Part shown: positions 63,736-64,000 of the stretch, piece after piece
How positions within the stretch are numbered: position 1 is the stretch's first letter
How the letters are laid out: every line of letters begins with the position of its first letter
NCBI GenBank assembly: GCA_022885665.1
Contig: JAGQDJ010000070.1
Span: forward strand, 1 to 64,000
Reading direction: 5' to 3'
Length of the DNA: 64,000 nt
Origin: Triops longicaudatus
Lineage: Eukaryota; Arthropoda; Branchiopoda; Notostraca; Triopsidae
Translations under genes and position numbers: made by a program
Notes under the pieces: generated by a model
What the model was told of the DNA's origin: nothing
The model's input: only the letters and a program-made list of their open reading frames with translations
The model's database searches: none

Positions 63736-64000
63736 CAATGCAGCAAGTTTCTGGGAAAAAGGAGGCTACAACTGTAATAGCTATCTTTTGCTAGTGAAAA
63801 TATGAAGACACTGAAAACGTGCCAAAGACTGAGGAAAAACAGTAAGTTGTCTAACTACGCGTTATCAAGTGCAAATAGTGGTGGTAATCCGCTTCACACT
63901 TGTTGTGTTGGCAGTAGTAACATTACATATGCGTGTTATTTCAACTCGAGCTACAACTCAAGTCGTGTGTTAAAGCCTAAAGAAGTTGCGGTACGCATCA

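Larger units (their letters stand above)
62551..64000. other. Upstream flank of the secreted-protein gene
   Basis: Contains the presumed promoter directly above 62550. Beyond it lie repeat-derived sequences: the CACGTG inverted repeat at 63278-63440 and a diverged repeat at 63.59-63.73 kb. Frames at 62655-62900 (plus) show no domain. No gene is supported to the right edge. Confidence 0.5.

Overview
This is nuclear DNA of an animal, most likely an arthropod or other ecdysozoan. Genes are split into 4 to 13 exons by GT-AG introns, mostly 60-500 bp with a few of 2.6-5.5 kb. Exons are visibly richer in G+C than the AT-rich introns and intergenic DNA. The gene set is metazoan: cadherin, BicC, IGBP1, PITX, KDM7, Tip60 and malectin. 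A cysteine-rich secreted protein resembles a family I know mainly from arthropods. No species can be named from the sequence. All gene models below were built by hand from splice sites, reading phase and remembered family alignments.

Layout. At 1-906 (minus) is the 5' end of a Cad99C/protocadherin-15-like cadherin. Bicaudal-C (KH and SAM domains, 13 exons) is at 2239-7815 (minus), and IGBP1/Tap42 at 10096-11881 (minus). PITX homeobox is at 16748-25858 (minus), with introns of 2.6 and 4.4 kb and a GC-rich island upstream (about 26.4-27.5 kb). The stretch 27.5-34.7 kb has no supported gene.

A chromatin pair follows: KDM7 (PHD + JmjC demethylase, plus strand, 34768-39127) and Tip60/KAT5 (MYST acetyltransferase, minus, 39627-41814), tail to tail about 500 bp apart. 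Upstream of Tip60, 41923-42771 (plus) holds an unrecognised exon pair and an actin-related C-terminal fragment, each with in-frame stops. It looks like a decaying locus. Malectin (44240-45717), a sushi/fucolectin membrane receptor (46577-49615) and a long secreted cysteine-rich protein (50986-62550) are all on the minus strand.

Functionally the window mixes RNA control (BicC), phosphatase control (IGBP1), transcription and chromatin (PITX, KDM7, Tip60), ER glycoprotein quality control (malectin) and cell-surface or secreted adhesion proteins. There is no operon logic; neighbours are probably independent, apart from possible shared promoter or terminator space around Tip60. The strongest leads are a PITX with no OAR domain, a phase-symmetric 540-nt exon behind a GC splice donor in the secreted protein, the actin-related fragment with stops, a tRNA-derived SINE head, and an imperfect inverted repeat with a related copy 46 kb away.
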